Shown here: piece after piece, positions 1 to 10,117 of the stretch
Layout: the number at the start of each line of letters is the position of its first letter
How positions within the stretch are numbered: the first letter of the stretch is position 1
From: Diplolepis rosae
Lineage: Eukaryota; Arthropoda; Insecta; Hymenoptera; Diplolepididae
Direction: 5' to 3'
Length of the DNA stretch: 64,000 nucleotides
Assembly: GCA_030998225.1 (NCBI GenBank)
Contig: JAPYXD010000581.1
Coordinates: forward strand, 4,278,001 to 4,342,000
Position numbers and translations under genes: made by a program
The notes under the pieces: generated by a model
What the model was told of the DNA's origin: nothing
The model's database searches: none
What the model saw: only the letters and a program-made list of their open reading frames with translations

Positions 1-857
1 GAAATTTAAATTCTAAATTCTCTTTACATGGATGAATAGAAGAAAATCATAAACCAGTGATTGTTGCAACGGAAATCGTTTTGCATGTCAAAAGCACGTT
101 ACGTCAAAGCTTTCGTTTAAAGTTAATTAATCGGTTGGCAATCAAGTTCGTGTCAATTTGGCCAGAAAAAAGGGTTAAGCCTCAGTTAGATTTGAGAAAT
201 AAAGAGAGCATGCTGTGGTTATCGGAATAATGTCAGTTGGTAGAAATGCATCACGACGCTTTGTCTTATCAGTGACAAGTGAAAGGTTGCGTCCAGTGAG
301 CCTTTACTCGATAACGAGCTTTATGGGTAGCCAATGATCGACACGCAAGCCAGAGGTACAAGCTTAGCGTATCGTTTTTATTGTTTTCTGAGTTTTATAT
401 TGTGGGTGAAACAGAGAAATGCAAGAGGGGATGAAAAATATAGGGAAAAGGGTAGAAGAGCAACTCGCGGGTGCAAAACGCCATACTTCTATGGCCCGCT
501 GCGATAGTAAATCAATTAGCTCGCATTGTAAATAAATCACCGTTTTACAACTCTGCCGCACCATTTCGAACGACATTTGAATGCAATTTATCGTCCATTT
601 TCGTTCGTTTCTCTTCGATTTCGATCCCAGTTCGCGCACGCGTTCTAATCATTAATTCGAATTTGTCCCCCAGACATTAATTCAAGCCTCAAATTATTTC
701 AGTTTCATCACTTTTCTCTTTTTCTTATTTCTCAAATTAAATTTTCTTTTTTTACATGATCTGTTTAGGTAATTAAACAAATTAATTACTCTAATATCGA
801 ACGAATCAGGGTAACCAATTCGATCAATTATCTAATCCTCGAATCATATTATTTGTC
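1..857. other. Unassigned A+T-rich sequence
   Basis: No recognisable gene or repeat. Around 180-660 the composition is less A+T-rich and open frames exist on both strands, but they overlap each other and show no domain, so I do not call them. The sequence could be intronic or intergenic. Confidence 0.5.
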
Positions 858-1019
858 AGGCTAATTAAAAATTCTAAAGATGCGTAAAATTAATAATTAA
901 TTAAATAAAAATCATTATTCTCCACATGAAAAGTGTAAAAATTCATATTGAAAACAAAATTTGAAGAATAATGATTTTTACTTTAGTAATTATTAATTTT
1001 GCGCATTTTTAATAAGCCC
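858..1019. repeat. Short palindromic element (hairpin) beside a poly-C run
   Basis: The arms 859-925 and about 964-1018 are reverse complements with few mismatches: TGCGTAAAATTAATAATTA on the left pairs with TAATTATTAATTTTGCGCA on the right, and AATCATTATTCTCC pairs with GAAGAATAATGATT. A run of C follows directly (1017-1030). This is the form of a small non-autonomous inverted-repeat element (MITE). No target duplication could be read. Confidence 0.7.
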
Positions 1020-1343
1020 CCCCCCCCCCTGATTTGCTTATTGCTTCCTTTGTCCGTCTTTTTCTAACGCTCACGCAGTAAGAAATGGAGAAAAATTTTA
1101 GTATCAGTGATTCGGGTGTAAATTGCATCAAAGTAACAGATAACTAATTACCGTTATGCGATAAAAGACGTCTATTGCCTCAAAAAGGGAGAGCAACTGC
1201 CCTTCGCGAATTTATGACAATTGTCCTAGCATCTAGAACACGGTTGTATCAACATTCTTTCCCCACAGCGAGCAAAAACATTTCAGAAAAGTAAACATCT
1301 CTTGATTAAAAGAAAGTCAGTGGTTACAATACCAGAAGGTAAT

Positions 1344-1538
1344 AATTTCCAGGCCAATTAGTGCACAAAATATTGAAAAACAATGCGTTTAGTCAGAGGC
1401 TTGGAAAATAAAGCCAGCGGCTGTAATTTCAGAAAATAGAAATTTCCATTCCAATTAGTGCGCAAAATATTGAAATGCGCCGAATAGGAAGATTGCAGAA
1501 TAAAGCTAGCGACATGCGGTTTTCTATAATAGCTCATA
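1344..1538. repeat. Two tandem copies of a ~97-bp unit
   Basis: AATTTCCAGGCCAATTAGTG at 1344 recurs as AATTTCCATTCCAATTAGTG at 1441. Both are followed by the same order of motifs (CAAAATATTGAAA, then AATAAAGC and AGCG). The copies are diverged, so the duplication is old. Confidence 0.7.
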
Positions 1539-1545
1539 CACAACA

Positions 1546-1982
1546 CATGTCAGCATAATACCTGTATCTTCTAACGAATGTCCAAACAGATGATTATTTA
1601 CAGGTAATAAAGAAGCCACAACCTAAAGAAATTTTTTAGATATAAAAACGTTATATATTTCAATATTATATTTTTCTTTTAAAAATTGAACAAATATTAA
1701 GGATATTTCTGGCCTTCTAATTGCATTACGGAAGGGTTGATATGATGGTAAACAAATCAGCACATAGACCGTAAATCAAACAAACTTGGAGTGGAGCAAG
1801 CAACCAGGAATTAATCGAGCAGTAATATTTTGCATAAAGATGATATATATAATTGAGTAATTGCATTGAATGGAATTCTATTCAGAGCTTGATTAATACT
1901 TTGTAGAAGAATTAGAAAAACATCATACTAAGATGATTTTTAGTAAATTGTAATCATCTTGACGAACTCTCTTCTTTTAAAG
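1546..1982. other. Unassigned A+T-rich sequence
   Basis: I see no gene, repeat or inverted-repeat end in this stretch. Confidence 0.4.
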
Positions 1983-2028
1983 AGCACATTTGAATACACA
2001 TAAACTTACAATCTACAAATTTCTTTAC

Positions 2029-2095
2029 CTTTGAATTTTTCCTTTAAGTTATCTAACTTCCACTCACTTAACGCCCTGTACACTTCATTCTCCAT
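2029..2095 (-). CDS. Short first exon, SAM-like N-terminus (partial, element-borne)
   Basis: On the minus strand an ATG at 2095-2093 opens 22 codons (MENEVYRALSEWKLDNLKE, then KFK) and runs into a consensus donor AG|GTAAAG at 2029/2028. The inverted copy at 52216-52282 has the same start, length, frame and donor with six amino-acid differences (mostly conservative), which supports real coding exons. The spacing of V, L, W, L, L and F resembles helix 1 of a sterile alpha motif (SAM) domain, as in SAM-containing proteins annotated near insect transposons. That assignment is inference from a very short segment. No downstream exon was found in either copy, so both are truncated or the rest has decayed. 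Confidence 0.5.
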
Positions 2096-2640
2096 TTCTT
2101 TGAAACTTTGTAAAAATAATTCGAGACAAGACGCGAGATCTTTAAGATTTCTTTCGACTCTATGTTGTTTTCGTGTTCACTTGCTTTTGCTAACGGCCTA
2201 ATACACAACATAACTAACACATCACTCAATAAGTTTCCGGTCTGACATATAGATGGCACCACTGCTGTCGAATCCATATGATTTCTGGATAGTACCAACC
2301 TTCGAACGTTAAGTGTCAAAATTTCATTACAATCTGACATTTAGTTCAGAAGTTACAGAGGTTTTGACGGAGCAACTTTTTACATTTTCGAAACAATGGA
2401 TAAAAAAAAGTTTCGAGTGTTAATCAAACATTGCTTCTGAATGGGAAAAAATACTGTAGAAGCAAAGCAGTGGCTTGGTAAGCGTTATGGGGACTCTGCA
2501 CCAGGGAAATCAACAATAATCGACTGGTATGTCGAATTTAAACGCGGTCGTACAAACACCGATGACGCTGAACGTTCTGGTCGCACAAAATCAGCAGTTG
2601 TTCAGGAAAACATAACAAAAGTCCACAATAGTATATTACG

Positions 2641-3070
2641 TGCCTAGGCGCACAATGAGGGTTATTGCGTGACGAGCGACAATGCTCGCAGGAGATCGAA
2701 GCCAAGGCGTAGTCGAGGCGCAGGTGAGGCGTAGTCGAGGTATAGCCGATGCATAGTCGAGACGTAGCTGAGGCAAAGCCGAGACAAAGCCGAGACGAAG
2801 CCGAGGCGCGATCAGTCCCGGCCAATTTGATTTTATCGATCTTGTGTAGTAGTAGCTTGTTGTAATAGAGCATGCGCAGTTCAAATGTACAAGGCTGTCT
2901 CAGTAAGGTGCTAACGCTGTACGAAGAAGAAGAAGAATAAGAAGAAGATTCTGCTCCGCTGTAAGACTATATACGCATGCGCAGTTCAATTTTTACATTA
3001 TATTCCTCTGTAACGGAATGCACAACATTCCGTTACTCTCAGCTGTAACGGAAAAACGAGTTTTCGCGCC
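2641..3070. repeat. Insertion in mariner 1 with short G+C-rich tandem repeats
   Basis: The transposase frame stops at 2640 and resumes at 3078. The insert starts with about fifteen degenerate 10-11-base repeats of the type GCGTAGTCGAGG (2700-2810) and has a GAAGAAGAAGAAT purine tract (2920-2947). It also carries two copies of GCATGCGCAGTTCAA (2871 and 2976). The flanks share a diverged repeat (CACAATAGTATATTACG and CATAAAATAGTTTTGGGCG) that could be a long target duplication. Class unknown; a SINE-like or retroposed origin is possible but no polymerase III boxes are evident. Confidence 0.6.
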
Positions 3071-3448
3071 GGAGGCACATAAAATAGTTTTGGGCGATCG
3101 TAAATTAAAGTTGCGTGAGATATCTGACACCTTAAAGGTATCAGAAGGTAGTGTGTTTACAATTTTGCACGAATCTTTGGGGATGCGTAAGTTGTTTTCG
3201 AAGTGGGTGTCGCGTTTGTTCCCACCCGACCAAAAACAACAACGCATCAAGGATTCAGAGCGCTCTTTGAAGCTGTTCAAGCGAGGTAAAAAGTGGACAG
3301 CAGCTGGTGAAAGCCATCCAAAGCGACCAAAAACTCAACAGTGGGCTGTCAAGGTTATGACATCCGTATTTTGGGACGCGCATCGTGTTTTGTTTATCGA
3401 CTATCTTGAGAAAGGTAAAACCATTAGCAGCGACTAATATATACAAGT

Positions 3449-3654
3449 CTTGTTTATTTCAAGTCTCGTTTATCTCAAGTGGAGCGTCTCGTTTATTTCA
3501 AGTTTCACGTTCCCCTCCACACCCCACTATTTCATTGTCACGTTACGCTCTGAGGAGCGCTCGGAAGAAGTGAGAAGAGTGGGAGCGAGGTCCATTCAGT
3601 TGGTATGGCAACTGAGGCAGTGGTGGGAACCCCTCGCAACTTGAAATAAACAAG
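3449..3654. mobile_element. 206-bp inverted-repeat element inside mariner 1
   Basis: It starts with CTTGTTTATTTCAAG (3449-3463) and ends with the exact reverse complement CTTGAAATAAACAAG (3640-3654). Extra degenerate copies of the same word (TCTCGTTTATTTCAAG) follow the left end. It abuts or overlaps the next element by two bases. Confidence 0.75.
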
Positions 3655-4145
3655 AAAAGGGACCTTCGAGGCAAAAGTGAAATTTTACACGACGAGCGAT
3701 TGAAGAAATCTCGAGCTCGAGGCGACGGAGCGGAGGAGAAGTATAATTGGGGAATTCTGACCCCTACTTCTTGCAGTTCCCCTGTGTTTCCCCACTCTCT
3801 TTTCCTCTCGTTCGCATATATTTCATACTCCTCATCAGAATTCATTTTTTCAACAACTGTCTTTTGTCATAATCTAGTCACAACGAAGCACGTTGATTCT
3901 ACGGAGCATAGAGATCCGCGCAGGCGACACGGCAAGTAGTGGGGGAAGTGGTGGGAGAAGAAAAAGAGTAGAGGCGTCGAGCTACTGATTCGCACGCGTT
4001 TGCAGACTCTTTTTCAATAATTTATATCTTTTAAAATAATACAGATACAACATTTCTGATTGCACCCCTAGAAAGATCATTTCAAGAACTTATAGAATCA
4101 GTCATAATTCTAAAATCGATTTTTTGCCTCGAAGGTCCCTTTTCT
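3653..4145. mobile_element. 493-bp MITE with perfect 24-bp terminal inverted repeats
   Basis: AGAAAAGGGACCTTCGAGG plus CAAAA at 3653-3676 is matched exactly in reverse complement at 4122-4145. The element is immediately next to the 206-bp element and inside mariner 1. The identical ends suggest it is younger than its surroundings. No transposase remnant. The open frames inside it are incidental. Confidence 0.85.
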
Positions 4146-4535
4146 CGGATCGCGTCACATATTAAGCTTGACGGAAACTATGTTGATGAATAAAGTCGAA
4201 TTTCTCGAAAAAACTGTGTTTTTCTTAGTTAGACCGGAAACTTATTGAATGATGTGCTAACAGGAAATCGGTATCAACATGTATACAAACCTCGTCATTT
4301 TGACTCTTGAGGGGCAGCCCCCACCACGCCACCTTCCAAAATGCCAAGACAAAATGCCGAGGCTTGCATGTATAGCAAAAGACGAAAAAACGCCAGATTG
4401 TTTAAACAGTAACGCTGCCAACGGCGTATTTTGAAACTACTTTTACTATATTTTTCTCTAACATTAACTGGAATAATAATATCAGAATAAATAAAAGCAG
4501 AGTTTATTAACCATAATAAGTAAACAATTTTTCTA

Positions 4536-5661
4536 AAACCCTAAATTTTTTCTGCGTGGAGGCTTAATTAATTAATAGATGCAGAAAATATTATTTCAAA
4601 TTTTTATTTTTCCAGCAAATATATAATTTCGCATAATTTTAATAGAGAAGCAACAGCATTTCGATAGTAAACATGCGGGAACATCGCGTCGTAACCAATA
4701 TTAGCGGTTGATGCTAACGTTAATGCAAGTGTCGGATTTAATGATAACGCTAATGCTGATGCTAATTATGCCCTTCGAGCTACTCTCTCGGTAGCTAACT
4801 CTCTCTGATCAAGCAGTTTGTCCACGAGCAAACCATCGGCTGAGCATCCGTGAACCCGAAATCGTCGGACTTTCGATGGTAATTGATTATTGGCTATTTA
4901 TATAATCTCTGTAAGCCAATTAATTGAAGTATAGGTTATCTTCTGTCATCGATTTCCAGTCTGCTTCCTGTTCTGACACATTCGGATATTGTTTCTCCGT
5001 TTTCACGATTTCACTATGTTCGCAGATACCGAAAAAGACATCACGCATATTTACGTTGGTTACGGTTATTTTCAAAGCATAAAGTTGAAAATATCATTTT
5101 TAGAGGTAGTTTAAGTGAGTTTTACAGTCTTTTACAATGTTTTATTGCGAAAACATTATTCAAAGCAATCTGCCAAATATGAATACTTCGTACTTTATGT
5201 TTTACGATAAACCTAAAAAACCAGCATTTTCATTATCAGTTTCGTGAATTTTAATGAAACATTTATGTGATGCAATGCTAATAGAAATTTTTAAAACTTC
5301 ACTATATTCTCTGTATTTTTTATTTTTAGATATTGAGGAACTTGGTTCCAAAATTATAAAATTATTTTATTCCAAATTTTACGAATGAAGGAATTTTATG
5401 AATAAACATTCACCAATTTCAATGAAACAATACTTTAAGACAATTTTTTTAGTAAATAATCAGAATTTTCAAAACACATTCCAACTAATAATTCAACATA
5501 TCACTTTTTGACCGCAAATGAAAATTTATAAAATTCTTCGGTCTAAATAAAACTCAGTTTTTCAGAGTTTTTGATGCCACAGAATTTGAATCTATCCTCA
5601 AAAATTTAGAATTCAAAATCACAAATTTAATATGCCGAATCATCTTTAAAAAAGATGAGTG
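4536..5661. other. Unassigned sequence; GCTAAT-like microrepeat at 4705-4770
   Basis: Mostly A+T-rich with no gene. At 4705-4770 there are imperfect repeats of GATGCTAACGTTAAT type. The part at 4780-4890 is less A+T-rich (contains GAGCAAACCATCGGCTGAGC) but has no convincing open frame. Confidence 0.4.
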
Positions 5662-7090
5662 ATTTTTACATTCTCATCATGGATGAGAAGGTACTGGTTT
5701 TATGTGAAAAATGACTTTTGAAATTTTTATCAAATCTTTACGTTTTGAGACCCCCTGAGTCAGAAAAAACGGTTTTTACGAAAGTGTCTGTCTGTCTGTC
5801 TGTCTGTCTGTAGGTCGTGTGCGACATAACTCTCGATAGAATCATCATATTGAATTGAGCTTCGGTACACTTTATCGGAGCCGAAAAAGTAAGGAAAAGT
5901 TCGTTAACCAGCCACATCCAATCAAAATTGAGGGATTGAGCACTACTTTTGTGTTTTTGAAAATAACTTTTTGGAAAAATCAAAAATTTCAACACTGGTT
6001 TTTGATAGTGCTCATAAATCTCTATAAATTATCCTGATAACATTTTTTGATTAAATCAAAATTAGAAATGTTACATCATATTCAAATTCGAAAAAAGTCA
6101 ATATCAAAATTCCATTTTCCAGTTAAATTATACAAGATACGAAAAAACGTTATGATACAATATTATTGTATAAATAAAGACCTACAAATTTGAATCGTAA
6201 CATTTTTTCATAAGATGCATCATTTTCTTTTTAATTAAAAAAAAAACTATTGAAAATCCAAAATTCAATTTTTTAATAATAATATGTAAAATACGAAAAA
6301 AACGTAAGAATACAAAGTTGTTCGTTTCAAAAAGATCTACAAATTTTGTCTGACGCAGTTTCTGGTAAAACATATATTTTTCGTTTTAATTCCAAAAAAT
6401 ACGTTTAAAATTCAAAAATTCCATTTTTTAGACAAAATATGTGAGATACAAAAAAAACGTTTATATGGAACATTGTTCGCCTAAATGAGGTTTACAAATT
6501 CTCATTAAGACATTTCGGGACAGGATGTATATTTTATGTTTTGATTATTAATATTAAAAAAATTCGATTTTTTTCACCAAAATATGTGAGATACGAAATA
6601 TGCGTGTTCTGTAAAATCGTTTCCTTAAATAAGGTCTACGATTGTTTTTTCTTTTTGAGAGATTTGGAAGAAAATAAATTATTTTAATCATGTAATGTAT
6701 TAAAAAGTTACTGAAATGTATACAGAAAATCGAGCGCGAAGCGCGAGCGTCATGATGAGAATGTGTTCCTTAAGGCTGATAGAGCCTTAAGTAAATTGAA
6801 TTTCCTGTTTAACTTGTATTCAAAAAGAAATTCAGTGACTTTGAGAAAATGTGTAATTCACATCATCTGTAATATTATTATAAAATTGGTTTGAGCTTCA
6901 GTATCAAATTATAAGAAATAAACTGAAATGTATGCGGAGAGCACAAGACCGAGCGCGAAGCGCGACGTTCACAAATTACGGAGCGCGAAGCGCGACGAAC
7001 GAATCGCGCGCCCTAGGCGCGCTCAAAATTGCGAGCTGCGCGCGAAGCGCGCGATGAGAATGTGCCCGCTAAGCGGACAGATTTTTTTTA
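5662..7090 (+). mobile_element. GC-hairpin family, copy 1 (full length, ~1.43 kb)
   Basis: Matches 10118-11535 (same strand) and 12310-13733 (opposite strand) throughout. The left end TTTTTACATTCTCATC leads into its own small hairpin (TTCTCATC AT GGATGAGAA). It is followed by a TCTG microsatellite (5788-5812), GTCGTGTGCGACATAAC, an A+T-rich middle, and then a right part with CGAGCGCGAAGCGCGA hairpins (6731, 6951, 6980, 7040). It ends near GATGAGAATGTGCCCGC AAGCGG. The end motifs CATTCTCATC and GATGAGAATG are reverse complements, but the outermost bases differ, so the class (TIR transposon or other) is unsettled. No coding capacity is visible. Confidence 0.8.
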
Positions 7091-7836
7091 TTTTTATAAT
7101 TCGAATCTTTTCATAATTTTGATTATACAAATTTTAACATTAGGTTCACATTCATAAATCCCAAAATCATATGAATCTGAGTTTTTTTTTATACCAAGAG
7201 AATTCTGTATTTTTATCTAACATTTTGGACTTGAGAATTTAAAAAATTTGTGATTAGATTTGAATTCAATTACATGGATATTAGTGAAAATAAAGCGAAT
7301 CATATCCGATCGCATCAATTCCACTCCATTTAGTCTGCCATATTGGATCTGCTATATTAAATATAAAAGTTTTGACATCAAATTCGAGTTTAAAAAGTTT
7401 ACAAGCTTTCAGAAACTGAAATTCACACTAATCCTAATTTATGTTACAAAAATGAAAGAAACAGCATCAATGTTTTTAAATAATTTTAAATATCCAAACT
7501 TTGAGATCAGATTCGAATTTAACGACCTTAAAAACCTTATAAGGCTTCGTTTAATTTAAACCATGAATCTTCTGCATTTCCATCCATTTTATCAGATTTG
7601 CAATTTCAGATTGAAAAATTTATAAAATTTTGAGGTTCAATTTAAATTTGACGATATTAAAATACCTCTAAAAACCAATTTCTATAAAAATTTCATTACA
7701 ATTAAAATTGGATCTGTCATTTCAAGTACAATTGGGAAAAAAATCGAATAGGTTGTAAGTTTTTAAATAAAAGTCGTGGTCTGTATTCAAACTATGAGTC
7801 TCGAAAGGGATAATAAAAAATTGGTCCGAAAATATT
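7091..7836. other. A+T-rich stretch with a weak ~125-bp periodicity
   Basis: Three spots read alike: GACATCAAATTCGAGTTTAA at 7371, GAGATCAGATTCGAATTTAA at 7502 and GAGGTTCAATTTAAATTTGA at 7631. This suggests an old, strongly decayed tandem repeat. No gene was recognised. Confidence 0.4.
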
Positions 7837-8650
7837 GTTTTATCTCCCTGATGTAAGTAAAAAGATAGAAAACTTATCATTTTTAATCAATTTGAATCTT
7901 TATTATAGAAAAAGATAGAGATAATTTATCCAATCCTATCTCTTTTTCATTCTGAATTGAAGTCTATCTTTTCCAATAACTACTTTTCTATCCATTCCAA
8001 CACTTTATCTATCATCCTTTATCTTTTTCAATCTCTTATTTAAAAATAAATTAACGTCTATCTTTACCAATACTTAATTTTCTATCCCTATCAACCCTTC
8101 ATCCATCCACCTTAATATTTTTCTATCTCTTAGTAAATCACAATATACGTCTATCTTTTTAAATCTCTCCTGTTCTATCTCATTCTATTCTACATCTATT
8201 AACGTCAATCTTTTCGATCTCTTTGTCAATCTAAATTCACGTATATGTTTTCCAATACTTCATTTTCTGTCCCTTTCAATTCTTTATCTATCCACCTTCA
8301 TATTTTTCTATCTCTTAATCAGTACACTATCAATCATTAACAAATTACAACATTAATTTAATCAACATTAATCAATCTAAATTTACGTCTATCTTTTTCA
8401 ATCCTTCATTCTCTATCTCATCCTATGATTCACCTATCCACGTAAATTTTTTGTTTGAGAAATATAAGAGTCCTCGGTCATGAAAGATACAGAAAAAGAT
8501 AGAAAAAGATTCAAATTTATATGAAAGAGATAGACCAAGGGATAGAAAAAGGTCACTCTGGATAAGTGTGGAGATAGAAAAAGATAGTTTTTGGGATGCA
8601 AAGTGATGAGTTGGGAGGGATAGAAATGTTCTATCTTTTTCAATCCTCCA
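7837..8650. repeat. Pyrimidine-rich degenerate repeat with inverted right part
   Basis: From about 7925 to 8440 the plus strand repeats phrases such as TCTATCTTTTTCAATCTC, CTTCATTTTCTATCCC and TTATCTATCCACC at irregular spacing. From 8480 to 8630 the complementary purine phrases (AGATAGAAAAAGAT, GGGATAGAAAAAGG) appear. The region could fold into one long imperfect hairpin. It is the same design, one word plus its complement, as several elements further right. Confidence 0.65.
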
Positions 8651-8657
8651 ATTCCTA

Positions 8658-10115
8658 CACGGAGAAAAATAGTTAAAGTAATTTTACTCAACTTCCGATC
8701 AAATTTGGGACATAAGGACAAGTTAGAAGTTATTTAGTATCACTGTATTTATTTGTGATATATTAAATGTTCGAAAATGAATCAAAGTTGAGTAAAATTC
8801 AGAAGTGTAGGGTGAAGTATGAAAGCGTGCATTAAAAATTTTGAAATATATATATTATTACTCGTAGTATAACTATAAAAAACCAATCTTTTATTAAATC
8901 ACAAAAATAGTAGAGCTTTCCGCTCATTCTATTCTACGCTTCAATCGAGAGTTGAGTAAACCGTGAATCGCAAGATTTATTCCAACAGCTACATCTATTC
9001 ACGCAGGAACGAATCAAAGTAATCTGCGCCTTGGGCACACATGAAAAATTTTTAATTTCAAAAACTTAAATTCTTAAAATTAAATTGATCTTATGAAAAT
9101 TTAAACAAATAAAAATCGATAAGTGTATTACATAAAATATGAAATATCACATAAATTACTCAGGCAGAATAATAATTTGGAATTCGCAAATGTAAAATCC
9201 ATATTTTGAAAATATAAAACACAGAAAATAAAAGAACCTTATTTTAAATGTTTTTATACAAGATACTTCTTAATAATAATGCAATTTTTTAATGTACATT
9301 TGAAAATTTAGTTTCACTAAACTTCATACGTTGTTATAATAAAAATCTATACTAAATGTAATTTAATAATTATATTATATATATCAATAATCATAGTTAT
9401 AATAATTGTGTAATTATATTAATTTTTTAAAATATTTTATTAATCATTTATGAAAAAAGTTGATTTATTTTTACTTGAGTAAGGCTAAAAAATTTTATTG
9501 ACGGCACTTACTCTCACAAGCTCTGAATAACTCATGCAGTCACTATATAAGAAAGTTCCAAATTTTATATCTCAGCATTGTAAGCGAGCGTGTGCTTGAT
9601 TCGACGAAAGCGTATCGTACAATATATAAGTGTTGTTATCAGGTTTATATATGTAAGGTTATATGTTTAAGTGTATTTGTAATTTGAAATATGATTGGCT
9701 ACGTCCGTAATGGTGTGAATGTATTTGTAAGCTGTTTATGTATATACCGGATGGCTATTGGCAGGCTCGAGGTAAGAATTTTTTTTTATTTGAGAGAAGC
9801 ATACCATTGCCAGTTCAAATAATACGCCCGATGCTCATTTTACCCAACTACGGTTTGAACCACCTCAAGCGTCGGTGATATACTTATACATTTCATGTTA
9901 ACTCACTGACGCATGTTGGTGCCCTGTCGTCGATAACGTTTTACTCAACTCCTTACTATTCCCTATGTAACGCTTATTGTTATTCACTTTAGGTGAATTA
10001 GGTATATATCAAATTGATTTTACCCGACTAGGATTTAATAGATGTTCAAATGTCCTTATGTCCCAAGTTTAATCGACAGAGTTGAGTAAAATTACTTCAA
10101 CTATTTTTCTCCGTG
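8658..10115. mobile_element. 1458-bp TA-flanked element, CACGGAGAAAAATAG ends
   Basis: The left end CACGGAGAAAAATAGTTAAAG and the right end, in reverse complement CACGGAGAAAAATAGTTGAAG, stay similar for about 70 bp (ATTTTACTCAACT, then TTGGGACATAAGGACA). TA flanks both sides (8656-8657 and 10116-10117), as for mariner/Tc1-type elements. The next element starts directly after the right TA. A shorter relative lies at 57851-58117. No transposase frame remains, and the interior is A+T-rich. Confidence 0.85.
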
Positions 10116-10117
10116 TA

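Larger units (their letters stand above)
2396..4193 (+). pseudogene. mariner transposase pseudogene
   Basis: Recognisable by its N-terminal helix-turn-helix region (motifs FRVLIKHCF, AKQWLGKRYGDSAPGKS, FKRGRTNTDDAERSGR) from the ATG at 2396, then HKIVLGDRKLKLREI from 3078, then SEGSVFTILHESLGMRKLF and DQKQQRI. It is broken several ways. A TGA stands in frame at 2438-2440. An insertion of about 430 bp falls after codon ~81. An internal deletion joins FKRGKK directly to WTAAGES and removes the first catalytic Asp region (the MDE motif of the DD34D triad). After GKTISSD (3437) two further insertions replace the rest, apart from the last residues (LDGNYVDE and stop, 4168-4193). Intact family members are about 345 residues. 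This copy cannot encode an active enzyme. Confidence 0.95.
2217..4257 (+). mobile_element. mariner element 1 (inactive, carrying nested insertions)
   Basis: The ends are inverted repeats: ACACATCACTCAATAAG at 2217 and, in reverse complement, GCACATCATTCAATAAG ending at 4257, both continuing into TTTCCGGTCT. It is flanked by TA at 2215-2216 and 4258-4259. The inverted copy of the host element near 52095-52110 reads straight through CATAACTAACAGG with a single TA, which gives the empty site. The element is swollen by insertions at about 2641-3070, 3449-3654 and 3653-4145, and much of the transposase is missing. Confidence 0.95.
1983..4535 (-). mobile_element. Composite element with SAM-like first exon, copy 1, split by mariner
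   Basis: The parts 1983-2214 and 4260-4535 together match 51405-52300 in reverse complement, and the mariner 2217-4257 lies between them. Shared landmarks include the exon at 2029-2095, the run CACAACATAACTAACAGG around the insertion point (split here, continuous in copy 2), the block with CACCACGCCACCTTCC and a segment containing CTGCCAACGGCGTATTTTG. This copy has lost one arm of a long hairpin that copy 2 keeps at 51963-52047. The outer ends were judged from where similarity to copy 2 fades, so they are approximate. The family is not one I recognise; the exon suggests a once-autonomous DNA transposon or a captured gene start. Confidence 0.75.

Noticed and set aside
1017..1030. C run as an assembly artefact marker
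   Set aside because: Similar C runs recur in a defined element at 16051-16726, so a biological origin is at least as likely; I cannot decide from sequence alone.
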